Source: Centrapalus pauciflorus | Lineage: Eukaryota; Streptophyta; Magnoliopsida; Asterales; Asteraceae | Length of the DNA stretch: 64,000 nt | Assembly (NCBI GenBank): GCA_020465985.1 | Contig: JAANYP010006939.1 | Location: 158,501-222,500, forward strand | Direction of reading: 5' to 3' | Part shown: piece by piece, positions 9,269 to 18,502 of the stretch | Numbering within the stretch: position 1 is the stretch's first letter | Layout: each line of letters opens with the position of its first letter | Made by a program: the position numbers and the translations under genes | The notes under the pieces: generated by a model | What the model was told of the DNA's origin: nothing | Databases searched by the model: none | What the model saw: the letters and a program-made list of their open reading frames with translations, nothing else

Positions 9269-11263
9269 TTAGTTATCACAGGGAACCCAAGCCATAACTG
9301 ACTTGGTAATACCATTCTCGTCCACATACTTAAACTCTTTCAAATACCCATCTCTCCTTTCAGGTGACTTGGGTCTTTGAACTGGAGTTTGTTGTGGTGC
9401 TGAGTGATTTAAATTCACTCTGTGCCTTTGTGTAGGCATTTGCTGTGGAGCTCTCGAATAATTACGATTATAATTCATTTCAGACTGATATCCCTGAGCT
9501 CTACCCGGTGTGTTATGTCTAACAAGAGTGTGTGACCTAACCGGAGTGTAAACTTTGCTAGGTGTTGTGCTCCTATATTGTTGTTGTGGTCCAGACCTAG
9601 ATTGATTAATGACTCGATTTGGTGAATTAGTCCTAATCACTTCTTTTGGTCCACCTTTCACCGGTATCTGTTTCACAGCAGTTTTTGGTGTAGCTTGCAC
9701 AGTTTTCTTGGTACTCTGAGAACTACTAGTGCTCGCAACACCTGTAGAAGGCTTAACTTGTTCTGGCTTTCCTATCTTAGGGGTATTGTCTACTTTCCTA
9801 TACGGACAGCTAGAGGCAACGTGCCCCCTTTCGAGACATCTAAAGCAAGACATTTTATCAATTGACTTTTTGTTTGTGAACTTTGATTTAGGTGTCTCAT
9901 TAGGGTCTGGTTCTTTTGGTGCACCTATAGTGACTGGTTCATCATCCTGATCATTAAAGTCAATTTTGTGTTTTCCTACAGATGTATCACTAGAGGAAGG
10001 CACAAATTTAATTTTCTTAATCTTAACAGTAGTATCAGTCACCTTAGTTGCATTTTCCTTTACAGGTTCAGACACTGGTTCCGGTATTTCCTCTAAGTCT
10101 ACTGATTTCTCAGTTTTCTCCTAAGGTTGAGGTACATAGTTGTCATTAAAAGGCGGAGGACTCTCATGATATCCTAGACCTACAGGCTTTTTAGATTGAC
10201 GTTGTGCATCTAAAATTTTCCCTAGGTTAAGACTTGAGTTCCTGAACTTTTCAAGTTTACTATTTGCCTCAGCTACCTTCACCTTAGACTTAGCTAGCTC
10301 TATGTCTCTGGTTTTCAGCTCCTTGGTTAATGCCTCAACATGTTCGTACATAAGTTCTAACCTAACACACTATTCGCTCAGTTTGTCCTTTAGAACTATA
10401 ACATCCTGCGCATCAGCCTTAGGCTTATCCCTAAGATCTTGCTTTATATCCATCAGGCTAGCATTATGTGTTTTTAATGTTTCATTTTGAGCAGATATGT
10501 TTTGATGTGATTCTAGTACTAAATTTAACCTATCGTTAGAAGTAGCACATAAAACACAAAATTCATGGAAAAGAGGAAAGTGAAGACTCACCTTTGTATG
10601 ATCTGATTCCACGTTGGCCATCTGAGCGACAAACTCCAAAATCGTCTGATCATCTGACTTCTCCACCCACATCGGACTGCTTTCATTTCGACTACTGTCC
10701 CCTGTGTTCTGCTCTGCCCCGTCCCATCCAGTGTCAGTCACTTCAGCCATAAAGGCTCTAGCGTTCGTTTCTGGATGTGTACTCCAGTCATAAGTGCCGT
10801 CTAGCTGTCTGTCTGATGTGACATTGGATAACAGACCAACTATATTTGCTTGACTGGTTGAAGTACTCAGAAGATATCGCTGTTGTGATTGGTTCTGATA
10901 CTGTCCAGTATTCTGATTCTGTCCTTGATAATTCTCTACCTTCGGTCTCTCACACTCTCTAGCGAAGTGTCCTAACCCTTGACAGCTGTAGCATTTTACC
11001 TTGGACTTATCGAAGCCAATCCTGTTGTTACTCATATTCAGATTTCTTCCCGTCCGTTTGATGAACCTCTTAACTCTCTGAGTTACCATGGCTAGTTGCC
11101 ATTGTAAATCCATCTCTTTAAGATCGTCAGGGTCTACCTGATCATAATCTTCATCCCATTGTGCGGGATCGTTGATTTTACCTTGAACACAATTGCCGTA
11201 GGCGGCCACGAATGAAGCCAACAGATTCAGATGGTCTTCAGCCGATTTTGCGCTCATAGGCAT
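9269..11263 (-). pseudogene. Copia-1 Gag C-terminal region with two zinc knuckles
   Basis: One frame broken by in-frame stops (near 10368, 10118 and 9266). It contains a first CCHC knuckle (CYSCQGLGHFAREC, near 10990), a predicted coiled coil (about 10120-10560, heptad-like Leu/Lys/Glu residues), and a second CCHC knuckle (CFRCLERGHVASSC, near 9840). The rest is a Pro/Ser/Gln/Arg-rich basic tail likely to bind RNA. A knuckle, coiled coil, knuckle order is also seen in Copia-4, so it is a lineage feature. The region sits between the Gag N domain and PR. Confidence 0.75.
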
Positions 11264-11275
11264 CTTAGAATAACC

Positions 11276-12157
11276 CTAAGATGTAGGTGCCGGTGTAGCC
11301 TGATGCTGCTGTTCTTCTGGTCTACTAAACCCTAAGAAAGCCCTACTCTGTGCGTCCTCTTGCTCAGCTGGTGACGATGTTTCTCCCGAGAAGAAGGCTG
11401 TAGCTGTCTTCATTTCAGCGGCCACTGAAGGTTTTGATTTTCCAAAATACATTGCTGGATTTTGAACTTGTTCATAATCCGTTTCTGCCTTCAGTAACTC
11501 AAAATGATACGCCCTCAGCGTTCCCACCACATTCTCTAGAGTTAGAGTATAGTATTTATCCTCACCATGCTTAGTCAAGGCCACGTACGTCGCCCATTTG
11601 GCCGGTAAAGCATCCAGAAGCTTATTATTCTTCTCAGTGTCACTATACTCAATATCATGACTGTCTAACTCAGTCAGCAGATGATAGAAACGTCTGATAG
11701 TATCATCCAGCTTTTCATCCTTCAATGCTTTGAAGATTGCGAACTGCTGCTTGAGCATTTCCATACGTTTCCTGCTAACCCTCGGGTTACCTTCACACCT
11801 TTTTTCCAATGCCTCCCACAGCTCTTTCACTGTCTTCTGATTTCGGAAAGTGTGTAATATATCCTGAGGTAACGCCATTCTTATGATAGCATATGCACGG
11901 TTCTCTGCTTCAAACAGCTTTTTGTCTTCATCCTTCATTTTAGAATAAGGAACAACCTTTTGTCGTCCTTCTACCTCAGCTGTTGGTGGAATGTATCCCT
12001 CGTCGATACAAATCCACATGCGCATATCATTAAAGCGCGTGAAGTCGGCAAACCGATCCTTCCACTAGTAATAATCTTCAAGTTTCATCAACTTTGGCGG
12101 AGTATTTGCTTTACCGACCTCGTCATCCATCTCCAGAAACCGTTGTAGACTGGTCAT
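11276..12157 (-). pseudogene. Copia-1 Gag N-terminal domain
   Basis: The likely start is the ATG at 12155-12157 (MTSLQRFLEMDDE). An in-frame TAG at 12065-12067 falls in LEDYY*WKDRF, the conserved 'W' segment of copia Gag N-termini. After that the frame is open for about 250 codons with the UBN2/retrotran-gag signature: AYAIIRMALPQDI, KELWEALEKRCEG, a KQQFAIFKA motif, DTIRRFYHLLTEL, and NNKLLDALPAKWAT. Gag forms the particle and packages RNA. A stop at 11276-11278 separates it from the zinc-knuckle part in the same frame. Confidence 0.8.
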
Positions 12158-12777
12158 TGTTTCAAAGATAATTGAATCTCAACTTAATTAATTTAATTCG
12201 AAATTAGTTTAAATTAATTCTTTCGAATTTTGAGAAATTCGAATTTAATTAATTTCAAACCTATTTGGGATTAAATTCGAGTTAAGTTTTTAAATTCAAT
12301 TAAAGTCGAAAATGATGACAAAGTCGAAGGTTTCTAAAGTCGAAATTCCAGGTATATTCGAATCTAATCAAACTCGAAACCCAGGTAAACTCGAAGCCCC
12401 TATTCGACTTTAGTGCAAAGTCGAAATCCCAAGTTAATTCGAAATAGCCAAACTCGAAACCACTTTTAGGAAACTCGAAAGGAACGTATTTTGGTCAAAC
12501 TCGAAAATGAGCAAAACCCTAATTTCTCCTTGACAAGGTCGAGCGCCGCAAATTCGAGAAACGACTAATACCTCGAGTTTTTCACGTTTTTCAGATTAAA
12601 TCAATATTTTTACAAGGAAAAATATTGATTTTGATAAAAAAAACGTGAACTACAACAAAGTATTCCCTGGATTCCAATTTGATAAGCTCGAAAAACACAA
12701 AAACACGTGAGATTAACCGTCCAAAAGCGTCAAGAAACCTAGGATGTATCTTTATGAACACGAAGAACACCCCGTAG
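12158..12777. other. Copia-1 untranslated leader with TCGAA-motif array
   Basis: About 620 bases between primer site and Gag start, with no coding support. It is AT-rich and filled with short TTCGAA, TCGAAA, AGTCGAA and ACTCGAA motifs at irregular 10-30 base spacing from about 12190 to 12570. The same type of array occurs in the Copia-2 leader and in the GypA LTRs. Retrotransposon leaders normally carry packaging signals, but nothing here identifies one. Confidence 0.6.
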
Positions 12778-12789
12778 GCTCTGATACCA
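12778..12789 (-). other. Copia-1 primer binding site (tRNA-iMet)
   Basis: On the minus strand this reads TGGTATCAGAGC, complementary to the 3' end of plant initiator tRNA-Met, two bases (AG) inside the LTR end. It fixes the 5' LTR boundary at 12792 and the minus-strand orientation. Confidence 0.9.
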
Positions 12790-12791
12790 CT

Positions 12792-13407
12792 TGTAAGGTC
12801 TTGACTCTACGGATCTATCATGACGCGACACCGTCCAACGAGTGCGGAATCCTCGTTAGCGGCTTGACGGTAATATCACACTCACGGAACACGGAGACTA
12901 CCTCAACGCTGTACGATCGATCACGAACGAACCTACGTGATGATTCTCTCCGAACTAACACAATATCAGCTGATAAACTCGAGATCGCCTTTTGCTAATT
13001 GCTCACACGAATTCTGCAAAAGTCCCTTAATCATTCGAGTTAATCCCTAATTATAGAGATCCATTCGAGTTTGTCATTGGACAAACTCGAATCTAGGCCC
13101 AAGGCCCATTCGAGTTTGTCTTCATGACACATTCGAATTTACCTTCCATATTAAATTCGAATGTATCCTAAATTTGAATTTCTCATGCTCAACTTCTATT
13201 TGAATATATGATTTAACTCAAGTTTGAATTAATCTTTGGACTTTATGTTTGAACTTCTTGTAACACATTACATCAAGTTCAAACACACAATCAATAAATA
13301 TCAAACACATATATTAAACACTAGTTAGTATTCAATACTTTGCAACATGACTTAGACAAAATGCTAATACTACTTAGACGGCTATCGTCACACAGGATGT
13401 TCCAACA
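12792..13407 (-). repeat. Copia-1 5' LTR, 616 bp
   Basis: On the minus strand it starts TGTTGGAACATCC and ends GACCTTACA, giving canonical TG...CA ends; the end is set by the adjacent primer site and the start by where homology to another LTR resumes at 13408. The partner LTR lies outside the window, so the length rests on one copy. The middle (about 13028-13165) contains a run of TTCGAGTTT/ATTCGAA motifs similar to those in the leader. Confidence 0.75.
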
Positions 13408-13787
13408 AATGGTCTATCACCCATTTCAAATATCCACTTTGTCTTCACGTAGCGGAACAGCATAGGCAGACTTTGCAGCATCTTTTTTTCCACTTTGTCT
13501 TCGACTTTGTAAACTGATCTTTTGGTCAAGACAATACATGAGGACATGGAAACATATTCCATAAAGTGTTTATCCTGTTCACAAAGAACATGTTCTGTTC
13601 ACAAAGAACAGGTTACTTTGAATTTGTCCAAACTGCTCAACAGGATAAAGCAATGTAGACAGTTTATGTCCAACCTGTTCAACAGAATAGAATAGCTTGG
13701 ACAATCTGTCGTTGTTGCAACAAATGCAACAGGGTAAACAAATTTGACTAATATACCTTCAATTGCATCAAACAGGTTTGATTAATA
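13408..13787 (-). repeat. Partial copia LTR (5' portion), probably the 3' LTR of Copia-4
   Basis: The segment lies between the Copia-1 insertion point and a polypurine tract following a copia pol gene. Bases 13408-13448 match 63960-64000 in the Copia-4 5' LTR at 38 of 41 positions, and the match ends exactly where Copia-1 begins. It is therefore best read as the first roughly 380 bp of a 1 kb LTR split by Copia-1, the rest lying left of the window. It does not resemble the 299-bp LTR at the other end of Copia-2. The start on the minus strand reads TATTAATC after the purine tract, so the terminal TG is altered or my boundary is a few bases off. The T/G-rich AACAGG repeats have no assigned role. 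Confidence 0.55.
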
Positions 13788-13799
13788 ATCTCCCCCTAA
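13788..13799 (-). other. Polypurine tract
   Basis: The minus strand reads TTAGGGGGAGAT, 40 bases after the copia pol stop. It is the expected plus-strand DNA primer next to a 3' LTR. The Copia-3 tract before its 3' LTR is TTAGGGGAGA. Confidence 0.7.
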
Positions 13800-13840
13800 G
13801 ATGTAGAACAGGTTTGACTGGGGCCTTTTTGTGCCTAACA

Positions 13841-14677
13841 CTAATGATTCAACATACCCAATTTGTATACCAAAAAATTAAATCGTTTTTCATCTAAGGC
13901 TTTGGTAAACAAATCAACTAATTGATATTCAGTGGGTACAAAATATAGTTCTACATTACCATTTTCTACATGATATTTTATAAAGTGATACCAGATGTCA
14001 ATGTTTTTGGTTTTTAAATGTTTCACCGGATTAGAAGCTATTGCTATGGCACTTTATGAATCACAGTAAATAGGAATCTTTTGCGGTGTAAACCTGTAGT
14101 CTCTGAGTTGGCTCTTCATCCATAACACTTGTGAACAACACGATGATACTGATACGTATTCAGCTTCTACTGTTGACAGGAATACACAATGTTGTTTCTT
14201 GGATGACTAGCAAACATGTTTGTCACCTAGGAATTGTACTGCTCCTGATGTGCTTTGTCGATCCATTTTGTCACCTGCGTGATCAGCATCAGAGAAGGCA
14301 GTTAATGTAAATGAGGATTCCCGGGGATACCACAAACCTAGGTTTGGTGTGCCCTTCAAATATCTTAAAATGCGTTTGGCAGCACCCAAAAGTGATTCTT
14401 TAGGATGTGCCTGATATCTAGCACAAACACACGTAGCAAACATAATGTCCGGTCTACTCGCAGTTAAATACATTAATGACCCAATAATGCCCAGATAATG
14501 AGTTACATCCATAAGTTTCCCTGAAATGTCCTCATCGAGTTTCGATTTAAAATCAGGAGGCATAGGAGTTTTCATGGGAGTACTATTTACCATGTTAAAT
14601 TTCTTTAACATGTCTTGAATATATTTGGACTGATTGATGCAAATGCCATCAGTCAGTTGTTTTACTTGTAAACCCAA
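13841..14677 (-). pseudogene. Copia-2 RT C-terminus and RNase H
   Basis: One frame with two internal stops: TAG near 14205, where related enzymes have Trp (DKHVC*SSKKQ), and TAA near 14055 (CDS*SAIAIA). Motifs are MGLQVKQL, IGSLMYLTASRPDIMF, FSDADHAGDK (first RNase H Asp), VEAEYV (Glu), KNIDIWYHFIK, and a C-terminal DLFTKALDEKRF motif. If the recombination proposed in the findings is right, part of this 3' segment derives from Copia-4 rather than from Copia-2. Confidence 0.8.
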
Positions 14678-15615
14678 GAAAAAAAATTAATTTCTCCCAT
14701 CATGCTCATTTCAAATTTTTGGAACATTAAGAATGCAAATTTCTTGCAAAACTCAGGATTTGTAGACCCAAATATTATATCATCTACATATATTTGAATA
14801 ACTATGATATCTGGACCCTGACGTTTTATAAACAGGGTTGTATCCACTGCACCTTTGTTAAATCCATATTTCAAAATATAATTTGAAAGTTCATCATACC
14901 AAGCACGAGGTGCTTGTTTAAGGCCATACAGTGATTTGTCCAAACTATATACATGATCAGGCTTCGAAGGATCGGAAAACCCTTCGGGCTGATATGTATA
15001 TACTTTGTCAGTCAATTCCCCATTTAAAAAAGCAGTTTTCACATCCATTTGATATATAGTTAAGTTTTTATGTGTAACAAAAGCTAAAAACATCCGAATA
15101 GCTTCAATCCTAGCAACTGGAGCAAATGTTTCGTCGTAATCAATTCCCTCTTGCTGGCTATATCCTTTGGCAACGAGGCGAGCCTTGTTTCAAAGGATGA
15201 CACCGTGTTCATCTTTCTTATTCTTGAAGATCCACTTCGTGCCAATGATGGATTTGTCTTTTGGTCGCTCCACCAATCTCCAGACCTTCAACCTTTCAAA
15301 TTGATTTAGATCTTCTTGCATAGCCACTATCCAGTCAACATCCAGTAGAGCTTCTTTCACATTCTTTGGCTCAATTTTACTCAAAAAATTTGAGAATAAG
15401 CACTCATTCATGGTAGCTCTTATGGTTTTAACTAAAGCAGAAGGATCACCTATTATGTTTTCAGGTGGGTGACTCCTTGTCAATTTGAATGTATGTGGGT
15501 AAGGTTGAAGTTGGTCTTGATTGGGGTTCAAATCCATGTAGGGAATTTGGGGATTTACTTCAGAAGTTGATGGGATATCAACTGTTGTGGGGGTTTCTGA
15601 GTTTTCAAATATCAA
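14662..15615 (-). pseudogene. Copia-2 reverse transcriptase
   Basis: Two open blocks in one frame (15190-15615 and 14662-15093), separated by a TGA near 15189 and about 90 coding bases. Motifs in order are ENIIGDPSALV, EPKNVKEALLD, AMQEDLNQFERL, IGTKWIFKNKKDE, YQMDVKTAFLNGEL, SLYGLKQAPRAWYDEL, and the active-site block QIYVDDIIFGS. A one-base change in a poly-T/A run near 14685 shifts the frame into the RNase H segment. RT copies genomic RNA to cDNA. Confidence 0.85.
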
Positions 15616-15996
15616 GGGGGTTTCAAAAGATTCTGGAGCTTGGATAGGTTGTACACTGTCAATGGGTAAGTGTACGTCTGTCGTTGAAACCTCTCTAGTA
15701 TCTTCTGAAATTGGTTGGTGTGAATGATCTCAGACTACGACTGGATATTCAGTAATCGTGTCAGGAACCAAATTTACAACATTAGGTTTGGTCTTTTCAA
15801 AGTAGTCTTCATAAAAATTCTCAAACAATTTATTTAGATCATTCGTTTCAGCAGTCTATTGAGATGACTTCATAGAAGTCAACTGTTTAAGATTGGGTCC
15901 TGAACTGGTGTGTTCAGAAGCCATCACAACTCTTTCATCAAATATAACATTGACGCTCTCGTTAATTGTCTGTCCTTTTGTTGTAGACTCAGAAGG

Positions 15997-16584
15997 CTAC
16001 AGACTCTTTAGAATAGCCAATGAAGATGCCTTCTGATTAAACTTTCCCAAATTGTCTTTGTCATTTAGGATAAAGCACCTGCATCCAAAGACATGAAAAA
16101 ATTTCACATTAGGGACTCGTTTATTGATCAGTTCATACGGAGTCTTTCCGAATCTCTTATTAATTATTGATCTGTTTTGAGTAAAAGAAGCCGTTGCTAC
16201 AACTTTAGCCCAAAGGCGTAATGGGAGGTTTGAATAAGCTAGCATCGTCCTTGCAGATTCCACAAGGGTGTGATTTCGTCGTTCGACTTCACCATTCTGT
16301 TGTGGAGTACGAGCTGCTATGTATTGAGGAGTTATTCCAACATTTCTTAGGAACGTCTCGAGTGACTTGTTCTTGAATTCTGTTCCATTATCAGATCTAA
16401 TGGTTTGAATAGAAAGTTTCAACTTGACTTGAATTTTGCGAATTAAGTCGATTATGATCTCGGTAACATCAGACTTGGATCGTAGGAAGAATACCCATGT
16501 ATATCTCGAATAGTCCTCAACTAGTACCAACACACATCTCTTCTTGTTAGTGCTCTGTACTCGCATAGGCCTACACAAGTCCAT
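15997..16584 (-). CDS. Copia-2 integrase core
   Basis: A 195-codon open segment. The first catalytic Asp is in MDLCRPM (DLCGP in relatives), the second in RSDNGTEF, and the Glu in QQNGEVERRNHTL. The C-terminal INT motif FFHVFGCRCF follows. It closes at a stop after SLAILKSL. The downstream 15616-15996 is the degenerate INT-RT linker with at least two stops and no recognisable domain. All three catalytic residues are present. Confidence 0.85.
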   Translation of the reverse strand: MDLCRPMRVQSTNKKRCVLVLVEDYSRYTWVFFLRSKSDVTEIIIDLIRKIQVKLKLSIQTIRSDNGTEFKNKSLETFLRNVGITPQYIAARTPQQNGEVERRNHTLVESARTMLAYSNLPLRLWAKVVATASFTQNRSIINKRFGKTPYELINKRVPNVKFFHVFGCRCFILNDKDNLGKFNQKASSLAILKSL

Positions 16585-17160
16585 ATGTAGGAGTTCTAAG
16601 GCTCTCGTTGAAGAGTGTTCAACCTTTGACTTGTGAGACGCTCATACCATCTTCCATTTTTCACAGGCTGCACACAACTGCTCCTTCTGAAATCTAGGAG
16701 TTGGAAGCCCTTTGACTAACCCACATTTAGCAAGGTTGGTTAATTCTTTGAAGTTCAAATGTGAAAGACGACAATGCCATAGCCAAGATACTTTAGGTGT
16801 TGCTTTGTATAATAAGCAAACATCTTTTTTCAGATTTATAGAGGCTAGATCTATAAAGTACAGATTTGTTTATCTATTTCCTGCAAGTATCTCCTTCCCT
16901 TCCCCAGATCTAATGCTACACCGATTAGCTTTAAAATTGACCTCTAATCCTTTGTCGCACAGTTGCCCAATACTGAACAGATTGTGACCTAGACCGTCAA
17001 CATAGAAGACTTTTTGAATTGTAATCTTGTCGTACTCAAGACTCCCATATCCTTTGATCGGACAGAATTGATCATTTCCAAAACGAAGTTTTTGAGGGTT
17101 TCTCTCTGTCCGGTCATATGCTTTGAGCACCCGGAGTCAAGGTACCACACATGATTTACC
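16585..17160 (-). pseudogene. Copia-2 protease and pre-integrase region
   Basis: The protease motif DSGCSKHMTG lies at about 17120-17148, one frame off from the rest of PR (16870-17130: FGNDQFCPIKGYGSL, YVDGLGHNLFSIGQLCDKG), so there is a frameshift near 17110. Between 16870 and 16585 the pre-integrase zinc motif survives as CAAC with a stop after it (KWKMV*). The segment connects Gag with the integrase core. Confidence 0.75.
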
Positions 17161-17723
17161 TATAAGACGAAAAAAGACGTGAGGTACCCACTTATAGTTG
17201 GGTACTTTGGATTTTGGTAAATCATGTGGATTGTCTTTAGGCTTCTCATTTGTTAATGTCTTTGACTTAGAAACCCACTTTTTAACAGTTTGTTTAGGTA
17301 TCCATTTTTATGCAGTTCGGTGTGGAACTGATTTTGAAATTCGTTTCTTTGGAACTTTTTCCTGTTTGAAAGAAGGAACCTTTTTCTTCGGTAACCAAAC
17401 AAGCTTATCAGATTTAGCATGCAACATATGACAACGAGTAGAATTTAAAGCAAGTAAATCAGTTCGAGAGTATTTAGTACAACGTTTATCAGTAAATTTA
17501 TTACAGACAGAATTATCAATTTGACTAATCCTATTAGTAACAAAATTTCTTGAACTCTCCACTCTTGTCTTAATCTCTTTTGTTTCATTGCTTGTTGCTT
17601 CTTCCGCCATTCTTTCTTCCATGAACTTTTCACAATATAATCTGACATAACAGAAACACGAGAATTAGTCACTTTAGAATTCTGTTTATTCTTCAATATT
17701 CTCTTACCTTGGGAAGCATGGAC
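17161..17723 (-). pseudogene. Copia-2 Gag C-terminal linker, 3' side of the gypsy insertion
   Basis: A Lys-rich linker between zinc knuckle/coiled coil and PR. The frame entering from 17723 (HASQGKRILKNKQNSKVT) is continuous with 45548 across the gypsy complex, reads to about 17630, then shifts to another frame (17308-17622, MEERMAEEATSNETKEIK and onward). It carries no catalytic motif. The basic composition suits nucleic-acid binding. Confidence 0.7.
17719..17723. repeat. Target site duplication TGGAC, left copy (GypA1)
   Basis: TGGAC immediately precedes the GypA1 3' LTR and is repeated exactly at 45543-45547 after its 5' LTR, 27.8 kb away. Five-base duplications are normal for gypsy integrases. 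Confidence 0.9.
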
Positions 17724-18502
17724 TGTGACACCCTTGCCACAACAACCACCATTTACAAACACCCAGGATAAATCATCAAACACAATTACAATAATGATCT
17801 GATAACCTAATTTAAGTGCGGAAGCATTAAAATACATAATTAAAGTAGTGCAACAGTATCAGACACCCTACGGTGCTACAAGGTACCAAATCTAAGTCTA
17901 CACAACCGATTAAATTATTACAACATCCAGAATATATTACAACATTATCTCAAAACATAATTACCGATTAAGTAGTACCAAATCTTCCGAATCTTCACAA
18001 ACGACCTAACTAGAAGGTCCGGCGGTAGACTTCCCTTTTCCTGTAAAAGTACAACATCTGAGAGGTAAGCGAATGCTTAGTGAATACAAAGATTACGCAT
18101 TTTATAAATCTTTATGAAGCCCCAAGGGTAACACCGATGACAAACATCATATACCCTACTTCGTACACCAAGTACGGACCAGAGCCGCAGCCCCTTCGAG
18201 CCCAAAGCTCGGCATTAAACATACCATCTGAGACAAACGTACGATCGGGGATGACATACTGCCTACCAGAACCTTGGAGGGATCAGCTCCAGGTCATATA
18301 GCGCAGTAACATCAGAGTAATCGATGCGACCCACCGGTCCATCACTAGATGCACAACAATCGAAAGGACATGCAACAAGTATGAATGTGCATCTAAATCT
18401 ACGCAAGTTAGTAGAATTCCAAACAATAAATGAAGCAACAGGTCTCAGCAGGCAAAGCTTAACATAAAACAGATATAAACATGCGAAATCTAATGTACTC
18501 AC
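17724..18502 (-). repeat. GypA1 3' LTR, distal part
   Basis: First 779 plus-strand bases of the LTR, starting TGTGACACCC (minus-strand end ...GGGTGTCACA). It is interrupted by GypB1 at CTCAC and resumes at 27339-27343. It matches 43571 onward and, with more differences, 30993 onward. Short plus-strand ORFs here are LTR sequence, not genes. Confidence 0.85.

Larger units (their letters stand above)
1..13407 (-). mobile_element. Copia-1, Ty1/copia retrotransposon, 3' end outside window
   Basis: Minus-strand copia element cut by the left window edge. In 5' to 3' order it shows a 5' LTR, a tRNA-iMet primer site, a leader, gag with two zinc knuckles, PR, INT, RT, RNase H (pol stop at 5874), a 3 kb spacer with a hAT insertion, and an extra ORF that runs off at base 1. 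PR-INT-RT-RH order defines copia. The 3' LTR is not present. The candidate target duplication is AATGG at 13408-13412; its partner lies left of the window. Several stops and frameshifts show that the copy is dead. Copia-3 has the same layout, including the extra ORF. That arrangement recalls Sirevirus-like copia lineages, but the lineage assignment is inference. Confidence 0.85.

Noticed and set aside
18080..18301. Short plus-strand ORF recurring in several GypA LTRs
   Set aside because: LTR sequence only; no domain, no start context, and frame not kept in the diverged LTR.
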